NCBI RefSeq assembly: GCF_004367745.1
Contig: NZ_CP037993.1
Span: forward strand, 992,001 to 1,056,000
DNA length: 64,000 bases
Reading direction: 5' to 3'
From: Herbaspirillum huttiense
GTDB taxonomy: Bacteria > Pseudomonadota > Gammaproteobacteria > Burkholderiales > Burkholderiaceae_D
Below, piece after piece: positions 38,869 to 47,493 of the stretch (position 1 is its first letter; the number at the start of each line of letters is the position of its first letter). The notes under the pieces are model-generated. The model was given only the letters and a program-made list of their open reading frames with translations. It was not told the DNA's origin and ran no database searches. The position numbers were made by a program, and so were the translations under genes.

Positions 38869-38902
38869 GATCAAAACCTGATGAATCCATCAGGTTTTGA
38901 TC
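38869..38902. repeat. Perfect 15-bp inverted repeat overlapping the fdeR stop codon
   Basis: GATCAAAACCTGATG (38869-38883) and CATCAGGTTTTGATC (38888-38902) are exact reverse complements around AATC. The stop codon of the leftward regulator gene (38901-38903) lies in the right arm. T-runs occur about 8 bases beyond each arm, so it may act as a bidirectional 3' end structure. Confidence 0.8.
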
Positions 38903-39821
38903 AGGCCACTTTTTTATCCATCTCCCGCGCACTTTCCAGAAACACGCGCCGCAGCCATTCGATCCCCGGATCATTGGTGCGATAGCGATGCCACTGCATC
39001 ATCTGATGCATCTCCGCCAGCGGTAGCGGACTTTCCTTGAGCACCACCGGCAATTGCGTGGCCAGCTTGCGCGCCAGCCGGCCATGTACGGTGGCGATGC
39101 GGTCGGTCCCCTGCACCAGTGCCACGCAGGAGGCGAAGCTGAAGCTGGTGATCTCCACCCGCCGCGCAAAGCCCAGCTTGCTGGCCATCCACGCCTCCAC
39201 CGAGGAGGCATTGGCACCGGGCGGCACCATCACCACATGACCGGCCTCCATGTAGCGCTCCAGCGTCAGCTTGCCTTTGGCCAGCGGACTGTCGCGCCAC
39301 ACCACGCAGACGTGACGTTCGCGAAACACCTCCTCCGCCGGATGATCGGGCGTACAGAATTCCTGCGGCAGTACCAGCAGATCGACCTCTGCGCGATCCA
39401 GCGAACGGGTCGGATCCTGCACCTGCGGCATCAGCGCAAATCGAATGTGCGGCCCTTCGGCATGCGCGCGTGCGATCACGCGCGGGATCAGCACGTTGAG
39501 GCTGAAGTCGGAGACCGAGATGCGGAATTCCCGATGTGACTCCGCCGGGACGAACGCGGGCTTGGCGGCGATCGATCCTTCGATACGCCGCAATACGTCA
39601 TTGACCGCATCGCGCAGCACTTCGGCGCGCGGCGTGGCTTCCATGCGGCGGCCGACCTGGATCAGCAATTCGTCATCGAAATATTCGCGCAGGCGCGCCA
39701 GCGCATTGCTCATGGCGGACTGGCTCAGGTGGATCTTCTCGGCGGCGCGGCTGATGTTGAGTTCGGTCAGCAGCGCGTCGAGCGCGACCAGCAGATTGAG
39801 GTCGAGCTTGTTGAAGCGCAT
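38901..39821 (-). CDS. fdeR: LysR-type regulator FdeR (naringenin-responsive)
   Basis: 306 residues. The NodD/NahR-like N-terminus MRFNKLDLNLLVALDALLTELNISRAAEKIHLSQSAMSNAL split shows the LysR HTH, followed by LREYFDDELLIQVGRRMEATPRA. The position, divergent from the ten-gene catabolic operon, and the NodD-like relationship match FdeR of Herbaspirillum seropedicae, which activates the fde operon in response to naringenin. Start at 39821 gives the standard NodD-like N-terminus. Confidence in the exact name rests on gene order. Confidence 0.85.
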   Translation of the reverse strand: MRFNKLDLNLLVALDALLTELNISRAAEKIHLSQSAMSNALARLREYFDDELLIQVGRRMEATPRAEVLRDAVNDVLRRIEGSIAAKPAFVPAESHREFRISVSDFSLNVLIPRVIARAHAEGPHIRFALMPQVQDPTRSLDRAEVDLLVLPQEFCTPDHPAEEVFRERHVCVVWRDSPLAKGKLTLERYMEAGHVVMVPPGANASSVEAWMASKLGFARRVEITSFSFASCVALVQGTDRIATVHGRLARKLATQLPVVLKESPLPLAEMHQMMQWHRYRTNDPGIEWLRRVFLESAREMDKKVA

Positions 39822-40105
39822 TGGATAAGTCTCCGTTGTCGGGTGCCGGCCTTTCTTTTGTGCAAGGGTTGCAGGGCCGGTCATGTATTGATCCCGTCCA
39901 TATCATGAATCAAAACAATCCATTTGATCAATATCAACCTCGACCTTAACCTTCATCCATCCGCTGCACGGCCTCGCAGAAGCATCCAAGAAAAGGCCGG
40001 CACGGCAAGCCGGTGGCGCCCTGCGCCATTGATCGGCCTGGCCCCGACAAGACGCCGCGACGGCGAAACAACAAGCCAGGCAGGGTAGGAGACAAGGAGA
40101 CAGAA
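39822..40105. promoter_or_regulatory. fdeR-fdeA divergent control region
   Basis: This 284-bp gap contains TTGAT-N4-ATCAA (39924-39937) and, just to its left, ATTGAT...ATCAAA-like half-sites near 39887-39917. LysR proteins bind T-N11-A-type dyads, so these are candidate FdeR sites. No experimental consensus was checked. Confidence 0.55.
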
Positions 40106-41041
40106 GTGAAGAGAGGAACCGTACCAGCCCGGCGGCTGGGGAATCGTGCCGTCCTGGCCGTCGTGGCCATGATCGGGAGTGCCAGCATGCAGTCCGCGCA
40201 AGCCTTCGAAGGTGGCGTTTCGCCATTCCCCACCGGGTCCACCAGTGAATACATCGCCGCGCTGCCGCCCATCCCGGGCCTGTTCGCGGTGGAGCAGTTC
40301 AACTACAGCAGTGCCGACGGCCTGTACGACAACAAGGGCAACAAGCGCCCCATCCCCTTCAAGACCGATGTGTTCTCGGCCACCACACGCCTGCTGGCTT
40401 CCTATGGCGTCGAATGGATGGGTGCCAAGGTTTATTCGCAACTGGTATTGCCGGTGGTCTCGCTGCATACCGAAGTGATGGGCCACGGCGAGAACCACAA
40501 CGGCCTCTCCAACGTCACTGTCACGCCGCTGCTGCTGCGCTGGGATGTGGCCGCGCATACCAACGTCACCTTCGGCTTCGACTTCGCGCTCAAGACCGGT
40601 TCCTACGACCCCAATCGCACCAGTGTGGCGGTCGGCTACACCTCGTATCAGCCGGTGCTGGCGATCCGTCACAACGATCCCAACGGGCTGGACCTGGGCA
40701 TCTCCAACCGCCTGCTCTTCAACGACAAGAACAGCGATACCAATTACCGCTCCGGCACTGCCTACGTGGCGGACTTCATCGGTGGCTGGAACTTCGGCAA
40801 GTGGAAAGTCGGCGTCACCGGTTCCTATCTGAACCAGTTCACCGATGACCGCCAGAACGGCGCCGACATCACCGGCAACCGCATGCGCAGCTTTGCCATG
40901 GGGCCGACCGTGGCCTACAACGCCGGCACCTACAGCATCAACATGAACGTGCAGCGCGGCCTGTACGCCGCCAACACGGCCAAGAGCGATGCCATCTGGA
41001 TCAACTTCGCCATGCCGCTGTGGATGGGCGGCCCGCACTGA
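40106..41041 (+). CDS. fdeA: Outer-membrane channel of the phenol MetA-pathway type (FdeA)
   Basis: 311 residues from GTG 40106, which follows AAGGAG by six bases. The signal peptide ends near SAQA. The mature protein is an alternating-strand beta-barrel (FKTDVFSATTRLLASYGVEW, NVTVTPLLLRWDVAAHTNVTFG split, YNAGTYSINMNVQRGLY), matching the phenol_MetA_deg family of aromatic uptake channels (SphX/TodX-like role). First gene of the fde operon, so it probably brings the flavonoid across the outer membrane. Confidence 0.85.
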   Translation: MKRGTVPARRLGNRAVLAVVAMIGSASMQSAQAFEGGVSPFPTGSTSEYIAALPPIPGLFAVEQFNYSSADGLYDNKGNKRPIPFKTDVFSATTRLLASYGVEWMGAKVYSQLVLPVVSLHTEVMGHGENHNGLSNVTVTPLLLRWDVAAHTNVTFGFDFALKTGSYDPNRTSVAVGYTSYQPVLAIRHNDPNGLDLGISNRLLFNDKNSDTNYRSGTAYVADFIGGWNFGKWKVGVTGSYLNQFTDDRQNGADITGNRMRSFAMGPTVAYNAGTYSINMNVQRGLYAANTAKSDAIWINFAMPLWMGGPH

Positions 41042-41090
41042 GGCCGCGCAGCCGTCCATCCGTATCACTCATCATCAAAGGAGTTACACC

Positions 41091-42251
41091 ATGTTCCGTT
41101 ACTTCCCGACGAACTATGTCTGGAATCTTTCCGTCGATCTCGCCATCGAGATGGGCGCACGCATCGGCGAAATCGAAGCCATGTGCGCCCCCCTGCAGGA
41201 GGCGGCCAAACAGCCTGACGCCGAAGGCACCGCCGCCTTCCGCGCCACCTGGGCGGACATGGCAGAAAAGCTCTGCAGCCTGGCCGCCGAGGATGAAGCG
41301 CGCGGCCGGCTGCTCTCGGCCGGTGCCAAGTACAAGCGCGCGGCCAGCTACCTGCTGACCTGCGAACGCCTGCAGGGTCACGGTGCACCGGGCCGGCTTG
41401 AGCTGTATCGCCGCTTCCTGGAAGTGTTCCAGCGCGGCATCGCGCTGGCCGGTGACAACTGCGAGCGCGTCGAGATTCCTTACGAAGGCAAGGTCATCTC
41501 CGGCCTTTATACCCGCGCGAACAATGTACATGGTCCTGCCCCGATTCTGGTCCAGCTCAATGGCCTGGATTCGACCAAGGAAATGAAATACCTGGTCGGC
41601 CTGCCGGGCTGGCTGGCCGAGCGCGGTGTCTCATCGCTGGTGATCGACCAGCCCGGTACCGGCGAGGCCCTGCGCCTGCACGGCATGACCGCGCGTTTCG
41701 ATGCCGAGCACTGGGCGCGCCACGTGGTGGACTGGCTGGAACAGCGCGACGATGTCGATGCCAGCCGCATCGGCTGTGAAGGCGTCTCGCTGGGCGGCTA
41801 CTACTGCCCGCGCGTGGTGGCCATGGAGCCGCGCTTTGCCTGTGGCGTGGTGTGGGGTGCCAATCACGACTGGCGCGATGTACAGAAAAAGCGCCTGGAA
41901 AAAGAGGGCGATTTCCCCGTGCCGCATTACTGGCAGCACGTTTGCTGGGTTTGGGGTGCCAAGGATATCGACGATTTCATGCGCATCGCCGAAGACGTGC
42001 ATCTGGATGGCGTGGTCGAGAAGATCCGCGTGCCCTTCCTGGTCACCCACGGCGAGAAGGACACGCAGATTCCCCTGAAGTGGGCGCACCGTACCTACGA
42101 ACAGCTGGTCAACAGCCCCAAGCGCGAATTGAAGATCTTCACCGACCGCGAAGGCGGCGCGCAGCACGCCAGCTTCGATAATTCCATCAACGCCGGCCAC
42201 GTCATCGCCGACTGGGTGGCCGAGACCCTGGGCGGTCGCACCAAACGCTGA
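41091..42251 (+). CDS. fdeB: Alpha/beta hydrolase, dihydroxypseudooxynicotine-hydrolase-like (FdeB)
   Basis: 386 residues. A helical N-terminal domain (about 1-125) precedes an alpha/beta-hydrolase core. The nucleophile elbow is GCEGVSLGGYYCPR, the acid is in HGEKDTQIP and the histidine in QHASFDN. The arrangement resembles the C-C bond hydrolase 2,6-dihydroxypseudooxynicotine hydrolase. A likely role is hydrolysis of a ring-cleavage product of the flavonoid A-ring; this is inference. GGAG lies 7 bp before the ATG. Confidence 0.85.
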   Translation: MFRYFPTNYVWNLSVDLAIEMGARIGEIEAMCAPLQEAAKQPDAEGTAAFRATWADMAEKLCSLAAEDEARGRLLSAGAKYKRAASYLLTCERLQGHGAPGRLELYRRFLEVFQRGIALAGDNCERVEIPYEGKVISGLYTRANNVHGPAPILVQLNGLDSTKEMKYLVGLPGWLAERGVSSLVIDQPGTGEALRLHGMTARFDAEHWARHVVDWLEQRDDVDASRIGCEGVSLGGYYCPRVVAMEPRFACGVVWGANHDWRDVQKKRLEKEGDFPVPHYWQHVCWVWGAKDIDDFMRIAEDVHLDGVVEKIRVPFLVTHGEKDTQIPLKWAHRTYEQLVNSPKRELKIFTDREGGAQHASFDNSINAGHVIADWVAETLGGRTKR

Positions 42252-42298
42252 GGCGCACGGCGCCAACGAAACACCGAGTCAATCACAAGGAAATCCGC

Positions 42299-43225
42299 AT
42301 GAACATCATTGGACCCGATGCCCTGGTCTTTGGCGTGGACGATCTGCCCGCCTGCCGCCAGTACCTGCTCGACTATGGCCTCAAGGAGGGTGGTAACGAC
42401 CGTTACGAAGCCCTCGACGGTACCGCTATCGTGCTGCGCGCCAAGGACGACGCCACGCTGCCACCCCCCATGGGAACCGCCAGCCTGCTGCGCGAAACTG
42501 TCTATGGCGTGGCCGACGTCGCCACCTTGGATGCCATCGAAACCGAACTGCGCCGTGACCGCGAAGTCAGCCGCCGCGATGGCGTGGTGCGCAGTGTTGA
42601 CGATATGGGCTTTGCGCTGGCCTTCCAGGTCACCGTGCGCCGTGCGCTGGACATCAAGTCGGAACGCGTCAACGGCCCCGGCGATGCCCAGCGCGCCCCG
42701 AACCAGCTGGGCCTGCCCGCCGAGGGCGAAGCCCTGCCGCGCACGCTGTCGCACGTGGTGTATTTCGTGCCGGATGCGGCCAAGGCCGAGGCCTTCTATC
42801 AGCGCCTGGGTTTCGTCTGCACCGACCGCTTCACCGGCGTGGGTCCCTTCCTGCGTCCGGCCGGGACCCTGGATCACCACACGCTGTTCATGATCCAGAC
42901 CCCACCTTTCATGAAAGGCTGCGAACACTTCACCTTCCACATGGGCGGCCCGACCGAGGTGCTGCTGGCCGGCACCCGTTTCGTCGAGAAGGGTTACCAG
43001 AGTTTCTGGGGGCCGGGCCGCCATCGCTTCGGCAGCAACTGGTTCTGGTATTTCAATTCGCCGCTGGGCTGCCACGTCGAATACGACGCCGACATGGACC
43101 TGCACGACGATCAATGGGCCGCGCGCGAAGCACCGATGGGTGCCGATGCCTCGCAATTGTTCCTGTTCCAGTACCGCGAGAAGTGGGCACCGGGCGGCCC
43201 GCCGCCGCCGGGCGCAGCACACTGA
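42299..43225 (+). CDS. fdeC: Two-domain VOC extradiol dioxygenase (FdeC)
   Basis: 308 residues with two glyoxalase/VOC modules: residues ~1-125 (DALVFGVDDLPACRQYLLDYGL) and ~145-285 (LSHVVYFVPDAAKAEAFYQRLGFV). Metal ligands are probably His in LSHVV, His in LDHHTLFMI and Glu in HVEYDADMD. In H. seropedicae, FdeC is described as the enzyme that cleaves the 8-hydroxylated A-ring of naringenin. Overall length fits extradiol dioxygenases. Confidence 0.87.
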   Translation: MNIIGPDALVFGVDDLPACRQYLLDYGLKEGGNDRYEALDGTAIVLRAKDDATLPPPMGTASLLRETVYGVADVATLDAIETELRRDREVSRRDGVVRSVDDMGFALAFQVTVRRALDIKSERVNGPGDAQRAPNQLGLPAEGEALPRTLSHVVYFVPDAAKAEAFYQRLGFVCTDRFTGVGPFLRPAGTLDHHTLFMIQTPPFMKGCEHFTFHMGGPTEVLLAGTRFVEKGYQSFWGPGRHRFGSNWFWYFNSPLGCHVEYDADMDLHDDQWAAREAPMGADASQLFLFQYREKWAPGGPPPPGAAH

Positions 43226-43252
43226 TTGCCGGGTACAGCGGGAGAGACGGCC

Positions 43253-43624
43253 ATGTACCTGTGCCATGTCACGCAATTGCCTGAGGACGGCGCGCGCGGT
43301 TTCGATACCAGCGGGGCAGGGCAGGCCACCATCTTCCTGCTGCGCCGGGGCGACCAGGTGCGGGCCTGGCACGACAGCTGCCCGCACCACGGCACACCGC
43401 TGCCATGGCGGCGCGATGCCTATCTCGATGCCAGCGGGCAGCACGTGGTCTGTGCCGCCCATGGCGCATTGTTCGATCCGCTCACCGGGGTGTGCACGCT
43501 AGGCCCTTGCCTGGGCGACTCGCTCACGCCGGTGGCGCTGCGCATCGATGACGACGGCGGCCTGCACCTGGCCACCGGCGAAGACGATCAACTCATCAAG
43601 AAAAAGATTCAGGAGACACCATGA
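43253..43624 (+). CDS. fdeD: Rieske [2Fe-2S] ferredoxin (FdeD)
   Basis: 123 residues. The cluster ligands are CPHHG and CAAHG (CxH...CxxH). It probably donates electrons to, or is an accessory partner of, the flavin monooxygenase encoded next. ATG 43253 with GGGAGAGA upstream was chosen over a TTG 27 bp earlier. It overlaps fdeE by 4 bp (ATGA). Confidence 0.88.
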   Translation: MYLCHVTQLPEDGARGFDTSGAGQATIFLLRRGDQVRAWHDSCPHHGTPLPWRRDAYLDASGQHVVCAAHGALFDPLTGVCTLGPCLGDSLTPVALRIDDDGGLHLATGEDDQLIKKKIQETP

Positions 43625-44751
43625 CACTCGCAGCCCAACGCATCCTCATCATCGGCGGCGGTTTTTCCGGCGCATCGGCCGCCATTGACCTGCGCCGCCG
43701 TGGCGCCCAGGTCGACCTGGTGGAACTCGATCCCCAGTGGCGCAACTATGGTGCCGGCATCAGCCTCGGCCCGGCCACGCTGCGTGCGCTCAAGCAACTC
43801 GGGGTGCTCGATGCCTTCCTGCGCGAAGGCGCGGCCGGTGACGGTGTGCGCCTGTGCCTGCCGCACGGTCCGCAGATCGCCGAGCTGCCCACTCCGCGCC
43901 TGGCCTCGCCCGACGTACCCGGCGGCGGTGCCATCCTGCGTCCGGTACTGGCGCGCATCCTGGCCGATGCCACCCGCGCCTCGGGTACCGACGTGCGCCT
44001 GGGCTGCACTTTCACGGCGCTGCGCGAGATCGGCGACGAGGTCGAGGTCGACTTCACCGATGGCCAGACCCGCCGCTATGACCTGGTCATCGGTGCCGAT
44101 GGCCTCTATTCCAAACTGCGGGCCCATCTTTTCCCCAACGCACCCAAGCCGCGCTACAGCGGCCAGGCCGTGTGGCGCGCCATCCTGCCGCGTCCGGCGG
44201 AGATCACCACCTGCACCATGTGGATGGGGCCGCAGATCAAGCCCGGCGTCAATCCGGTGTCGAAAGACGAGATGTACCTCTTCGTCACCGAGCCGCGTCC
44301 GGTCAACGACCACGTCGATCCGGCCACTTTCGTGGCGCGCCTGCGCGGCCTGCTGGAAGACTTCAGCGCCCCGGTCTTGAAGACCATCCGCGGCCAGCTC
44401 GACGACAACGCCCGCATCATCTTCCGCCCGCTGGAAGGCTTGCTGCTGCCGCGTCCGTGGTATCAGGGCCGCGTCGTGCTGATCGGTGATGCGGTGCATG
44501 CCACCACGCCGCACCTGGCCTCCGGTGCCTGCATCGGCATCGAGGATGCGCTGGTGCTGGCCGACGAACTGGCGCGCAACGGCAACGTAGCGCTGGCCTT
44601 GTCGGCCTTCGAGGAACGCCGCTGGGAACGTTGCCGCATGGTGGTGGAGAACTCGGCCCGGCTGGGCGAGATCGAGGTCGGGGGCGGCGACAAGGACGAG
44701 CACTCGCGCATCATGCGCGAGTCGCACGCGGCCCTGGTCCAGCCGATCTGA
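43621..44751 (+). CDS. fdeE: FAD-dependent aromatic monooxygenase (FdeE)
   Basis: 376 residues of the p-hydroxybenzoate-hydroxylase class. N-terminal ILIIGGGFSGASAAIDLRRRG binds FAD, DLVIGADGLYSKLR is the DG motif, and VVLIGDAVHATTPHLASGACIGIEDA is the GD motif. In H. seropedicae, FdeE is reported to hydroxylate naringenin at C8, preparing ring cleavage by FdeC. Coupled by a 4-bp overlap to the Rieske gene. Confidence 0.9.
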   Translation: MTLAAQRILIIGGGFSGASAAIDLRRRGAQVDLVELDPQWRNYGAGISLGPATLRALKQLGVLDAFLREGAAGDGVRLCLPHGPQIAELPTPRLASPDVPGGGAILRPVLARILADATRASGTDVRLGCTFTALREIGDEVEVDFTDGQTRRYDLVIGADGLYSKLRAHLFPNAPKPRYSGQAVWRAILPRPAEITTCTMWMGPQIKPGVNPVSKDEMYLFVTEPRPVNDHVDPATFVARLRGLLEDFSAPVLKTIRGQLDDNARIIFRPLEGLLLPRPWYQGRVVLIGDAVHATTPHLASGACIGIEDALVLADELARNGNVALALSAFEERRWERCRMVVENSARLGEIEVGGGDKDEHSRIMRESHAALVQPI

Positions 44752-44822
44752 AATTTTTAAACAATATAAAAAATATAAACGACTAACGCTTCTGCAATCT
44801 GCGTACGACGCGAGGAGACAAG

Positions 44823-45977
44823 ATGATCACGACCTATTCCAAGCGCGCCCTGGCTGCGCTGATGCTGGCGCACTGTGCCGGCATGATCGACCTGGTCGCG
44901 CTGCCGGTCTGGGTTGGCACGCTGGTGGCGCATTACCACTTCGATGCCCGCCAGGCTGGCCTCTTGGCCTCGCTCTTCCTGGGCGGCGCGGTGCTGGCCA
45001 GTGCCGTGCTGGCACCCCGTTTCGATCCCGAGACGGCGCGCTGGAAGGCGGCCATCGGCTTCGGCCTCTCGGCTCTGTTGTTCGCCGTGGCGGCGCAGAC
45101 CCAGCACTACCTGCTGCTGGCCTTGCTGCATGCGGCGTGCGGCATCACCACCGGGCTCTCGCTCAGTGTCACGCATGGCACCATCGCGCGCGGCAGTAAT
45201 CCGCATCGCGGCTTTGCGCTGGTGGGTATCGCGCTGGGCGCGTTCGCCATCCTGTTCCTGGGCAGTGCGCCGCCGATCATCGCCAGCGTGGGTGGTCCTG
45301 CATTGTTCTATCTCTTCGCGGGGGTGATGGCCATGGGTGCGCTGGCTTGTGCACTGGCGTTTCCCCGTCCGGAGACGGATGGCCTGCCGCGTGTCGCCAA
45401 GCCGCGCGAGCCGGTGCCGCGCCAGGTCTGGTACGGCATTGCCGGCATCGCCTGCATGGGGCTGGTGCAATCGATGACCTTCAGTTTCCTGGAACGTGTG
45501 GGCAGTGATCGCGGCTTCGGGCTGGAAGCGGTCACCGGTGTGCTCATCGCGCTGGGCTTCGTCAACCTGCTGCCCGCACCGCTGGCCGCTCTGCTGGAGA
45601 AACGGCTGCCCGCCCGCAGCGTGCTGATGGGCGGTCCGCTGGTGCAGGCGCTGCTGGTGGTGGTGATCATGAGTTCGTTGCGTTTTGCACCTTATGCGGC
45701 GGCGGCTTCCGTGTTTGCTGCCGTGATGATCTTCACGCATACCTTCGCCTTCGGTCTCATGGCCCGTCTGGACCGCAGCGGCCGCGCCATGGCTGCCACG
45801 CCCGCCATGCTGATGACGGGTGCGGCCATCGGCCCCATCCTCGGCGGCACGCTGGTGCAGGGCTGGGGCTATGGCAGCCTGGGTCCGGTGGCGGTGGTGC
45901 TGGGCGTGGGTGCATCGATCTGTTTCTCGCGGCTGCCGCGTGCGGTCGCCGTTCAACCTCAAGAGGCTCTGGCATGA
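44823..45977 (+). CDS. fdeF: MFS permease (FdeF)
   Basis: 384 residues with about 12 membrane helices (ALMLAHCAGMIDLVALPVWVG first, ASLFLGGAVLASAVLAPRF as loop 2-3 region, AMLMTGAAIGPILGGTLVQGWG late). It is probably the inner-membrane importer of the flavonoid or of an intermediate. A GAGGAGAC ribosome site precedes the ATG. The 71-bp gap to fdeE is AT-rich and could hold an internal promoter. It overlaps fdeG by 4 bp. Confidence 0.87.
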   Translation: MITTYSKRALAALMLAHCAGMIDLVALPVWVGTLVAHYHFDARQAGLLASLFLGGAVLASAVLAPRFDPETARWKAAIGFGLSALLFAVAAQTQHYLLLALLHAACGITTGLSLSVTHGTIARGSNPHRGFALVGIALGAFAILFLGSAPPIIASVGGPALFYLFAGVMAMGALACALAFPRPETDGLPRVAKPREPVPRQVWYGIAGIACMGLVQSMTFSFLERVGSDRGFGLEAVTGVLIALGFVNLLPAPLAALLEKRLPARSVLMGGPLVQALLVVVIMSSLRFAPYAAAASVFAAVMIFTHTFAFGLMARLDRSGRAMAATPAMLMTGAAIGPILGGTLVQGWGYGSLGPVAVVLGVGASICFSRLPRAVAVQPQEALA

Positions 45978-46789
45978 CCGCATCCCTGCAGACGCGTCGC
46001 CGTCATCGTTTCGTCGACCTGTCCATCTATCTTGAAAACGACGTGCTCTCCGACCCGCCCCCGCTGGCCCCGAAGATCACTTACCAGAAGCATGCCGACA
46101 CCCTGCCCGAATTCATGGCCATGCTGCCCGGCACGCAGCCCGAGGATTATCCCGATGGCGAGGCCGCAGCGGCCGAGTGGGTCACGCTGACCACGCACAA
46201 TGGCACGCATCTGGATGCTCCGTGGCATTTCCATTCCACGCAAGACGCAAAGAATGGCGGCGCGCGCCCCTCCATCACCATCGATGAAGTGCCGCTGGAA
46301 TGGTGCTTCCAGGCGGGCGTGAAACTGGACTTCCGTCACTTCCCCGATGGCTACGTCGCCACCGCCGCCGATGTGGAAGCCGAACTCAAGCGCATCGGCC
46401 ACGTGCTGCAGCCACTGGACATCGTCGTGGTCAATACCCGCGCCGGCTCGCGCTACGGTCACCGTGACTATCTCGGTGCCGGCTGCGGCATGGGTTACGA
46501 AGCCACCATGTACCTGCTCGAACGCGGCGTGCGCCTGACCGGCACCGATGCCTGGAGCTGGGACGCACCGTTCTCCTATACCGCGCAACGGGTAGCCGAG
46601 ACCGGCGACAAGTCCCTGATCTGGGAAGGCCACAAGGCCGGCCGCGACATCGGCTACTGCCACCTGGAGAAACTGCACAACCTCGAAGCCCTGCCGGCGC
46701 ATGGCTTCACCATCAGCTGCTTCCCGCACAAGATACGTGGCGCCAGTGCCGGCTGGACGCGCGCGGTCGCGATCTTCGACGAAACCTGA
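45974..46789 (+). CDS. fdeG: Cyclase-family metal-dependent hydrolase (FdeG)
   Basis: 271 residues of the kynurenine-formamidase/cyclase family. The metal-binding signature HNGTHLDAPWHF (HxGTHxDxPxH) is intact, followed by VVVNTRAGSRYG and YLLERGVRLTGTDAWSWD. Such enzymes hydrolyse amide or lactone-like bonds. Here it may act on a lactone or enol intermediate of flavonoid ring breakdown (inference). Confidence 0.88.
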   Translation: MTASLQTRRRHRFVDLSIYLENDVLSDPPPLAPKITYQKHADTLPEFMAMLPGTQPEDYPDGEAAAAEWVTLTTHNGTHLDAPWHFHSTQDAKNGGARPSITIDEVPLEWCFQAGVKLDFRHFPDGYVATAADVEAELKRIGHVLQPLDIVVVNTRAGSRYGHRDYLGAGCGMGYEATMYLLERGVRLTGTDAWSWDAPFSYTAQRVAETGDKSLIWEGHKAGRDIGYCHLEKLHNLEALPAHGFTISCFPHKIRGASAGWTRAVAIFDET

Positions 46790-46820
46790 ATATCGCCGCC
46801 GCACGGAGAGCATCAGCAGA

Positions 46821-46892
46821 TTCAAGCAATACAAGCAATACAAGCAATACAAGCAATACAAGCAATACAAGCAATACAAGCGATTCAAGCGA
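46821..46892. repeat. 9-bp tandem repeat upstream of fdeH
   Basis: Eight 9-bp units: TTCAAGCAA, five TACAAGCAA, TACAAGCGA, TTCAAGCGA. It ends five bases before an ATG-GAG that may serve as the fdeH ribosome site. It is a perfect short-unit array inside an operon, of the kind that changes copy number by slippage. Confidence 0.93.
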
Positions 46893-46908
46893 TTCAATGG
46901 AGCCCATG

Positions 46909-47490
46909 ATGTCCTTCCCCCCGATTCACCGCGTGGTCACCGGCCACGATGCGCAAGGCCGATCCATCATCAGCAGCGACGGTCCGCTGCCGACCGTGGT
47001 CGAAGTGGCCGCCATTCCCGGGACGCTGTTCCATGAAGTCTGGAGCACCAGTGCCACGCCCGCGCGCGTGGACAATGGCCCTGATCCCAGCCTGGGAGCA
47101 CTGGTGCTGTCGCCCCCGGCGCGCGGCACACGCATGCGCTTCGTCGACATCCCGCCCGACACCGAGGAGTTTCTCGCCAGCGCCAACAGCAAGATGCACG
47201 AAGCCTTCAGCCAGATCGGCGAAGCTTCGGCATCCACCGTGCAGACCGACTCGCCCCATCCGCTCATGCATCGCACGGAATCGGTGGACTACGGCATCGT
47301 CATCGAAGGCGAGATGACGCTGGTGCTGGATCGTGGCGAAGTCGCCCTGAAACCCGGCAGCGTGGTCGTGCAGCGTGGCACCAATCACGCCTGGGCCAAT
47401 CGTTCCGGCAAGCCTTGCCGCATGCTGTTCATCCTGGTCGATGGCGAGTATGACCCGGCCATTGCCGCCCAACTCGCCAAGGGAGCGTAA
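46909..47490 (+). CDS. fdeH: Cupin-domain protein (FdeH)
   Basis: 193 residues. The double-stranded beta-helix (cupin) core is in the second half: HRTESVDYGIVIEGEMTLVLD, LKPGSVVVQRGTNHAWAN. The metal-binding set is incomplete compared with canonical cupins (H, E and late H visible). GGAG (46899-46902) is placed six bases before ATG 46909; ATG 46897 and 46906 are alternatives. It sits 3 bp before fdeI. Its likely role is as a small metal enzyme or isomerase in the pathway. Confidence 0.84.
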   Translation: MSFPPIHRVVTGHDAQGRSIISSDGPLPTVVEVAAIPGTLFHEVWSTSATPARVDNGPDPSLGALVLSPPARGTRMRFVDIPPDTEEFLASANSKMHEAFSQIGEASASTVQTDSPHPLMHRTESVDYGIVIEGEMTLVLDRGEVALKPGSVVVQRGTNHAWANRSGKPCRMLFILVDGEYDPAIAAQLAKGA

Positions 47491-47493
47491 GCC

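Noticed and set aside
44757..45983. 408-codon minus-strand frame opposite fdeF
   Set aside because: Shadow of the MFS gene with Gln/His/Arg-rich composition.
46821..46892. CRISPR-like array
   Set aside because: The 9-bp units are contiguous with no spacers; this is a simple tandem repeat.
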